From Serratia fonticola (GTDB lineage: Bacteria; Pseudomonadota; Gammaproteobacteria; Enterobacterales; Enterobacteriaceae), in contig NZ_VFMK01000001.1 of assembly GCF_006715025.1 (NCBI RefSeq), positions 2,852,001 through 2,916,000 of the forward strand: DNA of 64,000 nt, in the 5' to 3' direction. The notes beneath the pieces are model-generated. The model was not told the DNA's origin. It did not search any database and worked only from the letters and a program-made list of their open reading frames with translations. Shown here one piece after another: positions 49,507 to 58,265 of the stretch. The first letter of the stretch is position 1. Each line of letters starts with the position of its first letter. The position numbers and the translations under genes were made by a program.

Positions 49507-51195
49507 TTGGAAAAGGTCTGGTTAAAACGTTATCCGGCAGATGTTCCGGCAGAAATCGATGCCGATCACTACTCATCACTGATCGAAGTTTTTGAGAATG
49601 CTGCCGCTCGCTATGCGGATCAGCCCGCTTTTATCAATATGGGTGAGGTGATGACGTTCCGTAAGCTCGAGGAGCGCAGCCGTGCGTTTGCCGCTTACTT
49701 GCAAAACGAGTTAAAGCTGAACAAAGGCGACCGCGTAGCGTTGATGATGCCAAACCTGCTGCAGTATCCGATCGCGCTGTTTGGCATTTTACGTGCGGGT
49801 ATGGTGGTGGTGAACGTCAACCCGTTGTACACCCCGCGTGAGCTGGAACATCAATTGAACGACAGTGGCGCCAGCGCCATTGTGATCGTCTCTAACTTTG
49901 CCCACACGTTGGAAAAAGTGGTGTTCAAGACCCAGGTCAAGCACGTCATCCTGACCCGCATGGGCGATCAGCTCTCAGCCGCTAAGGGGACGCTGGTCAA
50001 CTTTGTGGTGAAGTACATTAAGCGACTTGTCCCGAAGTACAACCTGCCGGACGCCATTTCCTTTCGCAGCGCCTTGCAGCGAGGACGCCGTCTGCAATAC
50101 GTGAAACCCGATATTATCAACACCGATTTGGCCTTCTTGCAGTATACCGGGGGAACGACCGGCGTCGCCAAAGGAGCGATGTTGACGCACCGTAATATGC
50201 AAGCCAACCTGGCACAGGCCAAGGCGGCTTATGTTCCGTTGCTGCGGGAAGGGCAGGAACTGGTGGTAACCGCTTTGCCGCTGTATCACATCTTTGCATT
50301 GACAGTGAATTGCCTGCTGTTTATTGAATTAGGGGGGCGAAGCCTGCTGATCACCAACCCGCGCGATATTCCGGGGATGGTGAAGGAACTGGCAAAATAC
50401 CCGTTCAGTGCCATGACCGGGGTGAATACCCTGTTCAATGCGCTGTTAAATAATGAGGATTTCCAGAAACTCGACTTTTCGACGCTGCGCCTGTCGGTAG
50501 GTGGTGGCATGTCGGTGCAGAAGGCGGTAGCGGAAAAATGGGAGAAACTGACCGGTAAGCATTTGCTTGAAGGTTACGGTCTGACCGAGTGCTCCCCCCT
50601 GGTTTCGGGTAACCCTCACGATCTGAAGCATTACAGTGGCAGTATTGGCCTGCCGGTCCCCTCGACGGATATTCGCCTGGTGGATGACGATGGTAAAGAT
50701 GTGCCTGTCGGCCAGCCAGGCGAACTATGGGTCAAAGGCCCACAAGTTATGTTAGGCTATTGGCAGCGGCCAGATGCGACAGATGAAGTGTTGCACGATG
50801 GTTGGTTGGCGACTGGCGATGTCGTTACGGTCGATGATGAAGGCTTTATTCGCATTGTTGATCGTAAAAAGGATATGATTCTGGTTTCTGGGTTTAACGT
50901 TTATCCCAACGAAATCGAAGATGTGGTCAGTCAGCATCCGAAAGTGCTGGAGTGTGCGGCCATCGGCGTGCCAAGTGACGCTTCGGGTGAGGCAGTGAAG
51001 ATTTGCGTCGTGAAGAAAGATCCGTCGCTGAGTAAAGAAGAGTTGCTGACTCATTGCCGCCGCCACTTGACCGGGTATAAAGTGCCAAAAATTGTTGAGT
51101 TCCGTGATGAGCTGCCGAAGTCGAATGTCGGCAAAATTCTGCGACGGGAACTGCGTGACGAGCAGAAAAAGCCCAAGGCTGCTGATGCCGCCTAG
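49507..51195 (+). CDS. fadD: Long-chain fatty-acyl-CoA synthetase FadD
   Basis: FadD activates imported fatty acids with CoA at the inner membrane. The 562-residue protein starts at a TTG (MEKVWLKRYPADVPAEI), 7 nt after AGGAG; this matches E. coli FadD (561 residues), also known for a non-ATG start. It has the AMP-binding P-loop QYTGGTTGVAKGAMLTHRN (about residues 213-231), the adenylate motif EGYGLTECSP and DGWLATGDVVTVDDEGFIRI. An ATG at 49474 exists upstream without conservation. Confidence 0.93.
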   Translation: MEKVWLKRYPADVPAEIDADHYSSLIEVFENAAARYADQPAFINMGEVMTFRKLEERSRAFAAYLQNELKLNKGDRVALMMPNLLQYPIALFGILRAGMVVVNVNPLYTPRELEHQLNDSGASAIVIVSNFAHTLEKVVFKTQVKHVILTRMGDQLSAAKGTLVNFVVKYIKRLVPKYNLPDAISFRSALQRGRRLQYVKPDIINTDLAFLQYTGGTTGVAKGAMLTHRNMQANLAQAKAAYVPLLREGQELVVTALPLYHIFALTVNCLLFIELGGRSLLITNPRDIPGMVKELAKYPFSAMTGVNTLFNALLNNEDFQKLDFSTLRLSVGGGMSVQKAVAEKWEKLTGKHLLEGYGLTECSPLVSGNPHDLKHYSGSIGLPVPSTDIRLVDDDGKDVPVGQPGELWVKGPQVMLGYWQRPDATDEVLHDGWLATGDVVTVDDEGFIRIVDRKKDMILVSGFNVYPNEIEDVVSQHPKVLECAAIGVPSDASGEAVKICVVKKDPSLSKEELLTHCRRHLTGYKVPKIVEFRDELPKSNVGKILRRELRDEQKKPKAADAA

Positions 51196-51218
51196 GCCAA
51201 TCGTTACAACGCCTTTTC

Positions 51219-51250
51219 AACAGCGCCGGTGAATACCGGCGCTGTTGTGT
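51219..51250 (+). terminator. Hairpin after fadD
   Basis: A 12-bp perfect stem AACAGCGCCGGT/ACCGGCGCTGTT has a 4-nt loop, but the following sequence (GTGTTTG) is only weakly T-rich. It lies 24 bp after fadD and 34 bp before rnd, so it may attenuate read-through into rnd. Confidence 0.6.
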
Positions 51251-51283
51251 TTGAACTATAAAAACGACCAAGAGAATGATGTT

Positions 51284-52405
51284 TTGAATTATCAGTTGAT
51301 CACTACCGATGCCGGATTGCAGCAGGTCTGCGAACAGGCAAGAAATTATGCCCAGGTGGCATTGGATACCGAGTTCGTCCGCACACGGACCTACTACCCG
51401 CAGTTAGGTCTGATCCAGTTGTACGATGGTGAGCAACTCTCTCTGATTGATCCTCTTCCTATCAAACAATGGCAACCCTTTATTGACCTGCTGGCCGATA
51501 GCGCCGTGGTGAAGTTTTTACATGCTGGCAGCGAGGATCTTGAGGTGTTCCTGAACGCATTCAAGACATTGCCGACGCCAATGGTGGATACCCAGATCCT
51601 GGCGGCGTTCAGTGGCCATACTCTCTCCTGTGGTTTTGCCAAGTTGGTGACGGAGTATATGTCTGTGGATCTGGATAAAAGCGAATCTCGCACCGACTGG
51701 CTCGCCAGGCCATTGACAGAGCGCCAGTGTGTTTATGCTGCGGCTGATGTGTTCTATCTGTTGCCAATGGCAAAGCAACTGGTACAGGAAACTGAAGAGG
51801 CGGGGTGGACAGCGGCGGCGGATGACGAATGCCTGCTCCTTTGCCAACGCCGTAGTGAAACGCTGGCGCCGGAACAAGCCTACCGTGAGATCAGCAATGC
51901 CTGGCAGTTACGCCCGCGCCAATTGGCTTGCCTGCAAAAGCTGGCTGAGTGGCGGTTACGGCAAGCACGGGAGCGCGATTTGGCCGTGAACTTTGTGGTA
52001 CGTGAAGAAAACCTGTGGGCAGTAGCACGTTATATGCCGGGTTCACTGGGGGAGCTTGATTCTCTGGGGTTGAGCGGGCCAGAAATTCGCTATCATGGCA
52101 AAACGCTGATCGCGCTGGTGGCAGAGGCCAATGCCCTCGATGAGTCAGCCTTACCTGAACCGTTGGTCAACCTGATCGATCAGCCTGGTTACAAGAAAGT
52201 GTTCAAAGAGATTAAAGCGGCGATCGTGGTTGTGAGTGAGCAGAGCGGCTTAAGCGCAGAGTTGTTGGCGTCACGCCGTCAGATTAATCAATTACTGAAT
52301 TGGCATTGGAAACTGAAGGAAAACGATGCGCTGCCAGAGTTAATCAGTGGCTGGCGTGGGACATTATTGGCGCAACCCCTGCAGGCTATCCTGAAGGATT
52401 ATTAA
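51284..52405 (+). CDS. rnd: Ribonuclease D
   Basis: RNase D trims tRNA and small RNA 3' ends. The 373-residue DEDD exonuclease starts at TTG (MNYQLITTDAGL), like E. coli rnd, which uses UUG. The acidic residues are visible in ALDTEFVRTRTYY, HAGSEDLEVF and ESRTDWLARPLTERQ-CVYAAADV, followed by the first HRDC domain (LRPRQLACLQKLAEWRLRQA, about residues 208-227). A longer start at 51245 adds unconserved residues. Confidence 0.93.
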   Translation: MNYQLITTDAGLQQVCEQARNYAQVALDTEFVRTRTYYPQLGLIQLYDGEQLSLIDPLPIKQWQPFIDLLADSAVVKFLHAGSEDLEVFLNAFKTLPTPMVDTQILAAFSGHTLSCGFAKLVTEYMSVDLDKSESRTDWLARPLTERQCVYAAADVFYLLPMAKQLVQETEEAGWTAAADDECLLLCQRRSETLAPEQAYREISNAWQLRPRQLACLQKLAEWRLRQARERDLAVNFVVREENLWAVARYMPGSLGELDSLGLSGPEIRYHGKTLIALVAEANALDESALPEPLVNLIDQPGYKKVFKEIKAAIVVVSEQSGLSAELLASRRQINQLLNWHWKLKENDALPELISGWRGTLLAQPLQAILKDY

Positions 52406-52444
52406 TCGTTGATCCCAAAAGCGGGGCAGTTTAAATCAAACTGT

Positions 52445-52465
52445 TCCGTTTATTTCCAACGGAAA
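52445..52465 (+). terminator. Hairpin after rnd
   Basis: TTCCGTT and AACGGAA form a 7-bp stem about 40 bp after rnd, without a T-tract. It is a weak or Rho-dependent terminator candidate. The rest of 52406-52639 shows nothing else I can name. Confidence 0.35.
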
Positions 52466-52639
52466 TAACGCGATGGGGATTCTGTGGCCACTATTAACCC
52501 TAAACAATCTTGAGGCCATAATGATTGAGAATCATCTCAAAGTTGCGGTACGCGTTATTTTTTACGAACGTTAATGAGCTGGATGAATATACAGTTGCCC
52601 CCCGCATAAAATATACAGGGGGCAGTTAATGCGTCGCAA

Positions 52640-52909
52640 TCATTTAGCCGTTTCTTCCGATTCCGGTAGTGTCACGTTAAGTTCAAGTACCGAAATATCG
52701 TCCCCTTTCTGCTCAAATTGTACATGCAGCATTTCAGGATCGATCTGAATGTATTTGCAAATTACAGCAAGAATGTCGCGTTTTAAATCAGGCAGATAGT
52801 GGGGCTCGCTGTCCCCACGACGACGTTCTGCGACGATAATTTGCAGCCGTTCCTTGGCTACACTGGCTGTTGATTTTTTGCGGGACAGAAAGAAGTCTAA
52901 CAAAGCCAT
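52640..52909 (-). CDS. minE: Cell-division topological factor MinE
   Basis: MinE releases MinD from the membrane and drives pole-to-pole oscillation. The 89-residue protein begins MALLDFFLSRKKSTASVAKE, the amphipathic N-terminus plus the MinD-binding segment, and ends with the dimerising topological-specificity domain. It is the last gene of minCDE, 3 bp after minD. A GCCCCC/GGGGGC hairpin (about 52599-52625) follows the stop without a T-tract. Confidence 0.97.
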   Translation of the reverse strand: MALLDFFLSRKKSTASVAKERLQIIVAERRRGDSEPHYLPDLKRDILAVICKYIQIDPEMLHVQFEQKGDDISVLELNVTLPESEETAK

Positions 52910-52912
52910 GGT

Positions 52913-53725
52913 TTATCCCCCAAAAAGGCGTTTCAGGAAGCCCTTTTTCTCTTCTTCGATGAAGCGGAATGGGCGTTCTTCTCCTAACAAGCGGTGAACG
53001 GTATCGTCGTAGGCTTTACCCGCATCAGACTCATTGTCGAGAATAACAGGTTCGCCCTGGTTTGAGGCACGTAATACGGACTGATCTTCAGGGATGACGC
53101 CAACCAGCGGAATACGCAGGATTTCCAGTACGTCTTCCATGCTCAGCATGTCACCACGGCTCACGCGGCCAGGGTTATACCGAGTCAGCAGCAGGTGTTC
53201 CTTGATAGGAGACTCACCTTTCTCGGCGCGGCGTGACTTAGAGGCCAGAATACCCAGAATGCGGTCGGAGTCACGCACTGAAGAGACTTCTGGGTTGGTG
53301 GTAATGATGGCTTCATCGGCAAAGTACAGCGCCATCAATGCCCCGGTCTCAATCCCGGCAGGGGAATCACAGACCACAAATTCAAATGCCATCTCGTCCA
53401 GATCGTTAAGGACCTTCTCGACGCCTTCGCGGGTCAGCGCGTCTTTGTCGCGCGTTTGTGAAGCTGGCAGTATGTAAAGGTTATCGGTGCGCTTGTCTTT
53501 GATCAACGCCTGGTTCAGCGTTGCATCACCCTGGATAACGTTAACAAAATCATAGACTACCCGGCGTTCACACCCCATGATGAGGTCAAGATTACGCAGA
53601 CCGATATCGAAGTCGATTACAACGGTTTTCTTGCCTTTCTGGGCTAAGCCGGTCGCAATGGCTGCACTTGATGTGGTCTTGCCAACGCCCCCTTTACCCG
53701 ATGTAACAACAATAATGCGTGCCAT
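52913..53725 (-). CDS. minD: Septum-site ATPase MinD
   Basis: MinD is the membrane ATPase that recruits MinC and oscillates with MinE. The 270-residue protein has the deviant Walker A SGKGGVGKTT (Lys11 and Lys16), the switch segment VVCDSPAGIETGA, and a C-terminal amphipathic helix EEKKGFLKRLFGG that binds the membrane. It lies 25 bp after minC. Confidence 0.98.
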   Translation of the reverse strand: MARIIVVTSGKGGVGKTTSSAAIATGLAQKGKKTVVIDFDIGLRNLDLIMGCERRVVYDFVNVIQGDATLNQALIKDKRTDNLYILPASQTRDKDALTREGVEKVLNDLDEMAFEFVVCDSPAGIETGALMALYFADEAIITTNPEVSSVRDSDRILGILASKSRRAEKGESPIKEHLLLTRYNPGRVSRGDMLSMEDVLEILRIPLVGVIPEDQSVLRASNQGEPVILDNESDAGKAYDDTVHRLLGEERPFRFIEEEKKGFLKRLFGG

Positions 53726-53750
53726 GAAATGGATTCCTTGTCAAAAGGGC

Positions 53751-54443
53751 TTAATTTAAAGGTTGTATGGTTAAAGCATTATCCAACAGGCTGAGTCGCG
53801 CTGCCTGCCCGAAGAAGTCGGACGGGATCTGATCGCTCAACCAGTACTGCCCTGCGATAGAGACTAGCTCAGCACCCAGGTGCGTGCAAAAAATCTGACA
53901 CTGGGAATCGCCAGAGGCGCCAGCCAGTGCCCGGCCACGTAGGGTGCCGTAGATATGAATATTGCCATCGGCAATTAATTCTGCTCCGGCACTGACGCTG
54001 CTGGTGACGATCAGATCGCTATTGCGGGCATAAATTTGTTGGCCAGAACGAACAGGTGCACTGATGATGCGCGTTTTGGCCGGAGCATTGTCAGGAACCG
54101 GCGCGGCGGCAGGCGCCTGGGGGGCCGTTTTCTGGCCTCTACCCTCATTCAGCAATGGCAGGCCAGCACGGGCGATAGCGCGCTTTTGCCGCTCATCTTT
54201 GCAACCGCTGATACCGACCACGCGCAGACCGGCCGAGGTCACAGCTTGTTGCAGTGCTTTCCAGTTTGCATCGCCATCTAGCGTTGCAACATTGATAACA
54301 ACAGGGGCATTTTTGAGAAAAGCGGGTGCTTGATCCACCTTCTCTTGCAGTGCCTGACGTATTACCTCGGGTTCTGAATTATGCAAATGAACAACCGATA
54401 GGGTAAAACTGCTGCCTTTTAGCTCAATTGGCGATTGTGACAT
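53751..54443 (-). CDS. minC: Septum-site inhibitor MinC
   Basis: MinC blocks FtsZ ring formation away from midcell. The 230-residue protein has the N-terminal FtsZ-inhibiting domain (IELKGSSFTLSVVHL onward). A Pro/Ala-rich linker follows (residues about 104-122, APQAPAAAPVPDNAPA), then the beta-helical C-terminal domain (GGAEL-type repeats, SAGAELIADGNIHIYGTLRG) that binds MinD. It is divergent from ycgL, as in E. coli. Confidence 0.96.
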   Translation of the reverse strand: MSQSPIELKGSSFTLSVVHLHNSEPEVIRQALQEKVDQAPAFLKNAPVVINVATLDGDANWKALQQAVTSAGLRVVGISGCKDERQKRAIARAGLPLLNEGRGQKTAPQAPAAAPVPDNAPAKTRIISAPVRSGQQIYARNSDLIVTSSVSAGAELIADGNIHIYGTLRGRALAGASGDSQCQIFCTHLGAELVSIAGQYWLSDQIPSDFFGQAARLSLLDNALTIQPLN

Positions 54444-54579
54444 CTATCCTGACTCAGTCTCTGCAACTTTAAATCCCCGGAATACCACTCGGGGTGCGAT
54501 ATTCCGAAGTACTATAAGCATGTTATAGTCAGAGTTATATCCAGGCAAGACGCTGCCTCAATTAAATAGAGTTTTAAAA

Positions 54580-54852
54580 ATGCTTTGTGTGATCTATAGA
54601 AGCCCAAAACGTGATCAAACTTATCTTTATGTCGAAAAAAAAGACGATTTCTCTCGCGTTCCTGAAGACCTGATGAAAAGTTTCGGTACTCCGCAGTTTG
54701 CCATGATGCTTTCACTGGATGAGCGCAAAAAATTGGCCTCGGCAGATATCGAAAAAGTGAAAGAGGCTTTGAAACAGGAGGGATTTTATCTTCAGTTCCC
54801 GCCGCCGGTGGAAAACTTATTAAACCTGCATCTGTCTGATACGAAGAAATAA
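54580..54852 (+). CDS. ycgL: YcgL domain protein
   Basis: The 90-residue protein belongs to the YcgL family (UPF0745). It begins MLCVIYRSPKRDQTYLYVEK and has the conserved VPEDLMKSFGTPQFAMML and a C-terminal FYLQFPPPVENLLNLH. Its function is unknown. It is divergent from minC, the normal enterobacterial order. Confidence 0.93.
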   Translation: MLCVIYRSPKRDQTYLYVEKKDDFSRVPEDLMKSFGTPQFAMMLSLDERKKLASADIEKVKEALKQEGFYLQFPPPVENLLNLHLSDTKK

Positions 54853-54942
54853 GCCAGCCAGATTTTCAGCATTCGGTTAAGCGCCCGTTTCACCGCGTAT
54901 TCTGAAACGGGCAGCAGGCTATCACAGGTAGAGAGGGTGATG

Positions 54943-56007
54943 ATGAAATTATCGACCATGTCGATGGTGTTAACGGCGTTGATCCTGGGGGGATGTGCCA
55001 GGCAGAATGTCGCCGCTCCGACGCAGCAGCCTGTGGCAACGGGAGTGCAACAACTCGCCCCGACTGCGCCGAGCAGCACGCTGGCAGAAACCGGGCGTGA
55101 TCCTGCGCAGTTTCCGTCCTATGTTGAAAAACTGAAAAGCCAGGCCTTGGCGCAAGGGATAGCGCAAGTTACCGTAGATAAAGCTTTTGCCAACGTTCAT
55201 TTTGTCGATCGGATCATCACGGCCGATCGCAATCAGTTGGAAAAGAAAATCACCCTGGATGATTACCTTAAGCGGGTATTGCCCGCGTGGAAGATCCAGC
55301 GTGGTCGCGAAATGCTTCAGCAATATCAGCCGAAGCTGGCGCGCACGACAGCGCGTTATGGTGTTCCGGAACAATACATTGTTGCCCTTTGGGGAATGGA
55401 GAGCGGTTTTGGCAAGATACAGGGTAAAGAAGATGTGATCTCGGCCCTGGCGACGTTGGCGTTTGAAGGGCGACGTGAAGCGTTCTTTACCAAACAGCTT
55501 ATGGCGGCTTTACAGGTCATTGAACAGGGACACGTTGACGCGGGCAACCTGAAAGGATCATGGGCCGGTGCGATGGGGCAGTGTCAGTTTATGCCAACCT
55601 CATTCCTGACGTATGCCGCCGACGGTGATGGCGACGGTAAAATTGATATCTGGAACAACCTCGACGATGTGTTCGCCTCGACGGCTAACTACCTGGCAAC
55701 CGAAGGCTGGAAGCCGGGCGTCAGTTGGGGGCGAGAGGTCAAATTGCCGGCAGGATTCAAGGCCGCCGCGCTGGGGCTGAAAGACAGCCAGGCACATCGG
55801 GTAAATGACTGGGCCGCGCAGGGCGTGCTGCTGCCAGATGGTTCACCGCTACCCGTTTCCACTCTGCGTAGTTGGGTGATCACGCCAGATGATATGCAGG
55901 GACGAGCCTTCCTGGTTTATGATAACTTCCGTACTCTCATGCATTGGAATCGTTCGTATTATTTTGCGATCAGCGTGGGAATGATGGCTGATGGTATTAT
56001 GCAGTAA
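54943..56007 (+). CDS. MltB-family lytic murein transglycosylase lipoprotein
   Basis: The 354-residue lipoprotein (lipobox I-L-G-G-C, cysteine 18) is a soluble-lytic-type family 3 transglycosylase. The catalytic glutamate is Glu153 in ALWGMESGFGKIQG; SWAGAMGQCQFMPTSFLTYA and DGDGDGKIDIWNNLDDVFAS are further MltB-family motifs, the latter resembling the Ca-binding loop. It is a paralogue of MltB placed between ycgL and ycgM, where E. coli K-12 has none as I recall. The Met at 54943 is best spaced from GAGAGG. Confidence 0.9.
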   Translation: MKLSTMSMVLTALILGGCARQNVAAPTQQPVATGVQQLAPTAPSSTLAETGRDPAQFPSYVEKLKSQALAQGIAQVTVDKAFANVHFVDRIITADRNQLEKKITLDDYLKRVLPAWKIQRGREMLQQYQPKLARTTARYGVPEQYIVALWGMESGFGKIQGKEDVISALATLAFEGRREAFFTKQLMAALQVIEQGHVDAGNLKGSWAGAMGQCQFMPTSFLTYAADGDGDGKIDIWNNLDDVFASTANYLATEGWKPGVSWGREVKLPAGFKAAALGLKDSQAHRVNDWAAQGVLLPDGSPLPVSTLRSWVITPDDMQGRAFLVYDNFRTLMHWNRSYYFAISVGMMADGIMQ

Positions 56008-56046
56008 GGCAGGTACCCCATGGTGCCCGGAACGGCACCGCGTTCT

Positions 56047-56088
56047 TATACCCTATGGATTGCATACTGTGCAGCCTGAAAAGGGTAT
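56047..56088. repeat. Miniature ERIC-type element (42 bp)
   Basis: TATACCCTATGGATTGCA and GCCTGAAAAGGGTAT join with almost no core. The left end matches the copies at 18757 and 25020. It lies 39 bp after the transglycosylase gene and upstream of ycgM. Confidence 0.55.
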
Positions 56089-56138
56089 GTCGTGGGCTCC
56101 GAATGCTGAGCCCTTACACTATGGTCGAGAGAGGCGGT

Positions 56139-56795
56139 ATGTATCAACATAGAGACTGGCAAGGTGCGTTGCTTGATTTCCCGGTAAATAAAGTGGTCTG
56201 CGTGGGCAGTAACTACGCCGATCACATTAAGGAAATGGGCAGTGCAACTTCGCCTGAACCGGTGTTATTTATCAAACCTGAAACGGCATTGTGTGATATC
56301 CGTCAACCCGTAGCGATCCCTAAAGGATTTGGGGCGGTGCATCATGAGGTTGAACTGGCAGTCTTGATTGGCACACCTCTGAAGCAGGCCAATGAAGATC
56401 GCGTCGCGCGTGCAATTGCCGGTTACGGAGTGGCACTGGATCTGACCCTGCGCGAATTACAGGCCGGGTTCAAGAAGGCAGGGCAACCCTGGGAAAAAGC
56501 CAAAGGTTTTGACGGTTCCTGCCCGATTTCCGGTTTCATACCGGTTGCCGAGTTTGGCGACCCACAAAATGCGGAGCTTACCTTGACGGTTAATGATGAA
56601 TTACGTCAGCAAGGCAATACCCGCGATATGATTACCCCTATCTTGCCGTTGATCGCCTATATGAGCCGTTTCTTCACTTTGCGAGCCGGTGATATTATTC
56701 TGACCGGAACTCCGCAAGGCGTTGGGCCAATGGTGTCCGGCGATATGCTGAAAATTTCGCTTAATGGCAAGCCACTGAGTACCCGTGTGATTTAA
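56139..56795 (+). CDS. ycgM: YcgM, fumarylacetoacetate-hydrolase family protein
   Basis: The 218-residue protein belongs to the FAH family and is related to FAHD1-type acylpyruvate hydrolases and oxaloacetate decarboxylases. Metal ligands are visible in FGAVHHEVELAVLIG (two Glu) and YGVALDLTLRELQAG (Asp). The segment GDIILTGTPQGVGPM (about residues 187-201) is the family signature near the C-terminus. The ATG at 56139 follows GAGAGAGGCGGT; a longer upstream frame runs through the miniature repeat and is not real. Confidence 0.9.
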   Translation: MYQHRDWQGALLDFPVNKVVCVGSNYADHIKEMGSATSPEPVLFIKPETALCDIRQPVAIPKGFGAVHHEVELAVLIGTPLKQANEDRVARAIAGYGVALDLTLRELQAGFKKAGQPWEKAKGFDGSCPISGFIPVAEFGDPQNAELTLTVNDELRQQGNTRDMITPILPLIAYMSRFFTLRAGDIILTGTPQGVGPMVSGDMLKISLNGKPLSTRVI

Positions 56796-57055
56796 TCCCT
56801 CATCATGATGTTTCTGCCTGCGGCGCTGTTTTAGCGCTACGGGCAGCTATTGTCATGACTCCGTACCTGGTCAGTTATCGACTATTATAAGAGTAGCCAG
56901 CCCGTCGTCGTTAAGCCTCTGGTGGACAGCTCGGCAAAGTCGGGGACTCGCTTCAGGCACGGGGTTATTTCATTTTGTGTTGAGTGTCTATATAGTGCCC
57001 CCCTTGAAACCTGCTCGCAGGTCGTTTGATCATTTACCTATTTTCGGATGTCGAT

Positions 57056-57502
57056 ATGTCACAACGCCCTTTTTGGCAACAGAAAACGCTGGACGAAATG
57101 TCTGAGGCAGAGTGGGAATCGCTGTGCGACGGATGTGGGCAATGCTGTCTGAACAAGCTGATCGATGAAGACACCGATGAGATTTACTTCACCAACGTAG
57201 CCTGCGATCAGCTCAACATTAAATCCTGCCAGTGTCGCAACTACGAGCGTCGTTTCGAACTGGAAGAAGATTGTATCAAGCTGACGCGCGAGAACCTTAC
57301 GACATTCGACTGGTTGCCCCCTACCTGCGCTTACCGCCTGATTGGCGAGGGTAAGCCGCTATTCTCCTGGCATCCTTTGGTTAGCGGTTCCAAAGCCGCG
57401 ATGCATGGAGAACGTATTACCGTGCGTCATATCGCAGTGCGTGAAAGTGAAGTGGTAGATTGGCAGGATCACATCCTCAACAAACCAAGCTGGGCTCGTT
57501 GA
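57056..57502 (+). CDS. ycgN: YcgN, CxxCxxCC zinc/iron-cluster family protein
   Basis: The 148-residue protein of the UPF0260/YkgJ-type family begins MSQRPFWQQKTLDEMSEAEW. It has the cysteine-rich signature LCDGCGQCCLNKLIDED (about residues 22-38) plus further cysteines (NVACDQL, SCQCRNYE, EDCIKL, PTCAYRL), which may bind metal or a cluster. Its function is unknown. It follows ycgM as in E. coli. Confidence 0.9.
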   Translation: MSQRPFWQQKTLDEMSEAEWESLCDGCGQCCLNKLIDEDTDEIYFTNVACDQLNIKSCQCRNYERRFELEEDCIKLTRENLTTFDWLPPTCAYRLIGEGKPLFSWHPLVSGSKAAMHGERITVRHIAVRESEVVDWQDHILNKPSWAR

Positions 57503-57780
57503 GTTATTGATTTAGGTGTGTATTTTAATTACTTGAAAGATGCTCGGGGCATATGTGGAGCATTGTCCATAAAGTTTGCTTTAAAATGTTCAGTTAACCC
57601 CGGGTGTCATCGGACAGACGCTTTTTAGCCCCGTGTACGCAAATGCGAGCCATTGTGCCGCCATGATAGTTATGGAGTCACATCAGCCATAATCTCAAGC
57701 AAAGTCCACCGCGATAATCATTGTGGCAACGTCGTGACCATCAACGGCAACATAGTCATTCAATGTGCAGTACTTAATTT
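57503..57780. other. Intergenic region after ycgN
   Basis: This 278-bp stretch has no ORF with a convincing start. A plus-strand frame at 57653-57946 exists, but its composition is not protein-like. No hairpin with T-tract was found after ycgN. Confidence 0.3.
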
Positions 57781-57882
57781 TTATGCGGCCTTGTCAATAA
57801 ATCCCCAAACCAATGCGGTGAGACAGATAACGACCAGAGCAACGTTTGCGCAAAAGTCAGTAGTCAGTTTGTGCTGTTTCAT
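57781..57882 (-). CDS. Small single-pass membrane protein, 33 residues, unrecognised
   Basis: I do not recognise the family. The ORF encodes MKQHKLTTDFCANVALVVIC followed by LTALVWGFIDKAA: a basic, polar N-terminus, one hydrophobic helix (about residues 12-29) and a short charged end. The ribosome site is near-perfect (AAGGAG, 6 nt before the ATG), which is the main reason for calling it. It stands alone, antiparallel to ycgN and in the same direction as uspF further on. One cysteine (residue 11) or two lie near the membrane edge. Confidence 0.6.
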   Translation of the reverse strand: MKQHKLTTDFCANVALVVICLTALVWGFIDKAA

Positions 57883-58265
57883 TACACTCTCCTTTTCTTT
57901 ATGCTCCATACCTACTTATCGTGATCTTTTCTCTGTTCTTTACTGAAAAAGTGAGCATTTTTGACTCATGTCACAGTGTAACAACCATGAGGGCAGGCGG
58001 ATAAGCGGGATATCACGTAGCCTGATTTAACCAGCAACTTTGATGTAAAAGTGAATATATCTGTGAGTCTGAGTATCTGGCAGAGATATGTTGAGAGGGA
58101 AAAGAATGCCCATAAAACGGTGTGGTTTGTAGCGGTTCGCGTTACGAAAACACGTTGATGATAAGAGTGATTGACCTGGTTTCTCATCATCTCTGACATC
58201 GATCTTCAGCAAGCCAAGTTGTACCGGGAGAGTTGCTGCCTGCTCAGCAAGAGCAGGCAACGGGG
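57883..58265. other. Intergenic region upstream of the 33-residue ORF, downstream of uspF
   Basis: This 383-bp region holds a perfect 8-bp hairpin GCCTGCTC-AGCAA-GAGCAGGC (58238-58258) just after the uspF stop on the minus strand, without a T-tract, and an AT-rich stretch at 57890-57960 that may be the small ORF's promoter. A minus-strand frame at 58027-58260 lacks a ribosome site. No gene is called. Confidence 0.4.

Noticed and set aside
57653..57946. 97-codon plus-strand frame after ycgN
   Set aside because: No ribosome site and unlikely composition; it overlaps the better-supported 33-residue ORF on the minus strand.
58027..58260. 77-codon minus-strand frame after uspF (starts MPALAEQAATLPVQLG)
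   Set aside because: It lacks a ribosome site and loses protein-like composition after about 35 codons; I could not link it to a known family even as a pseudogene remnant.
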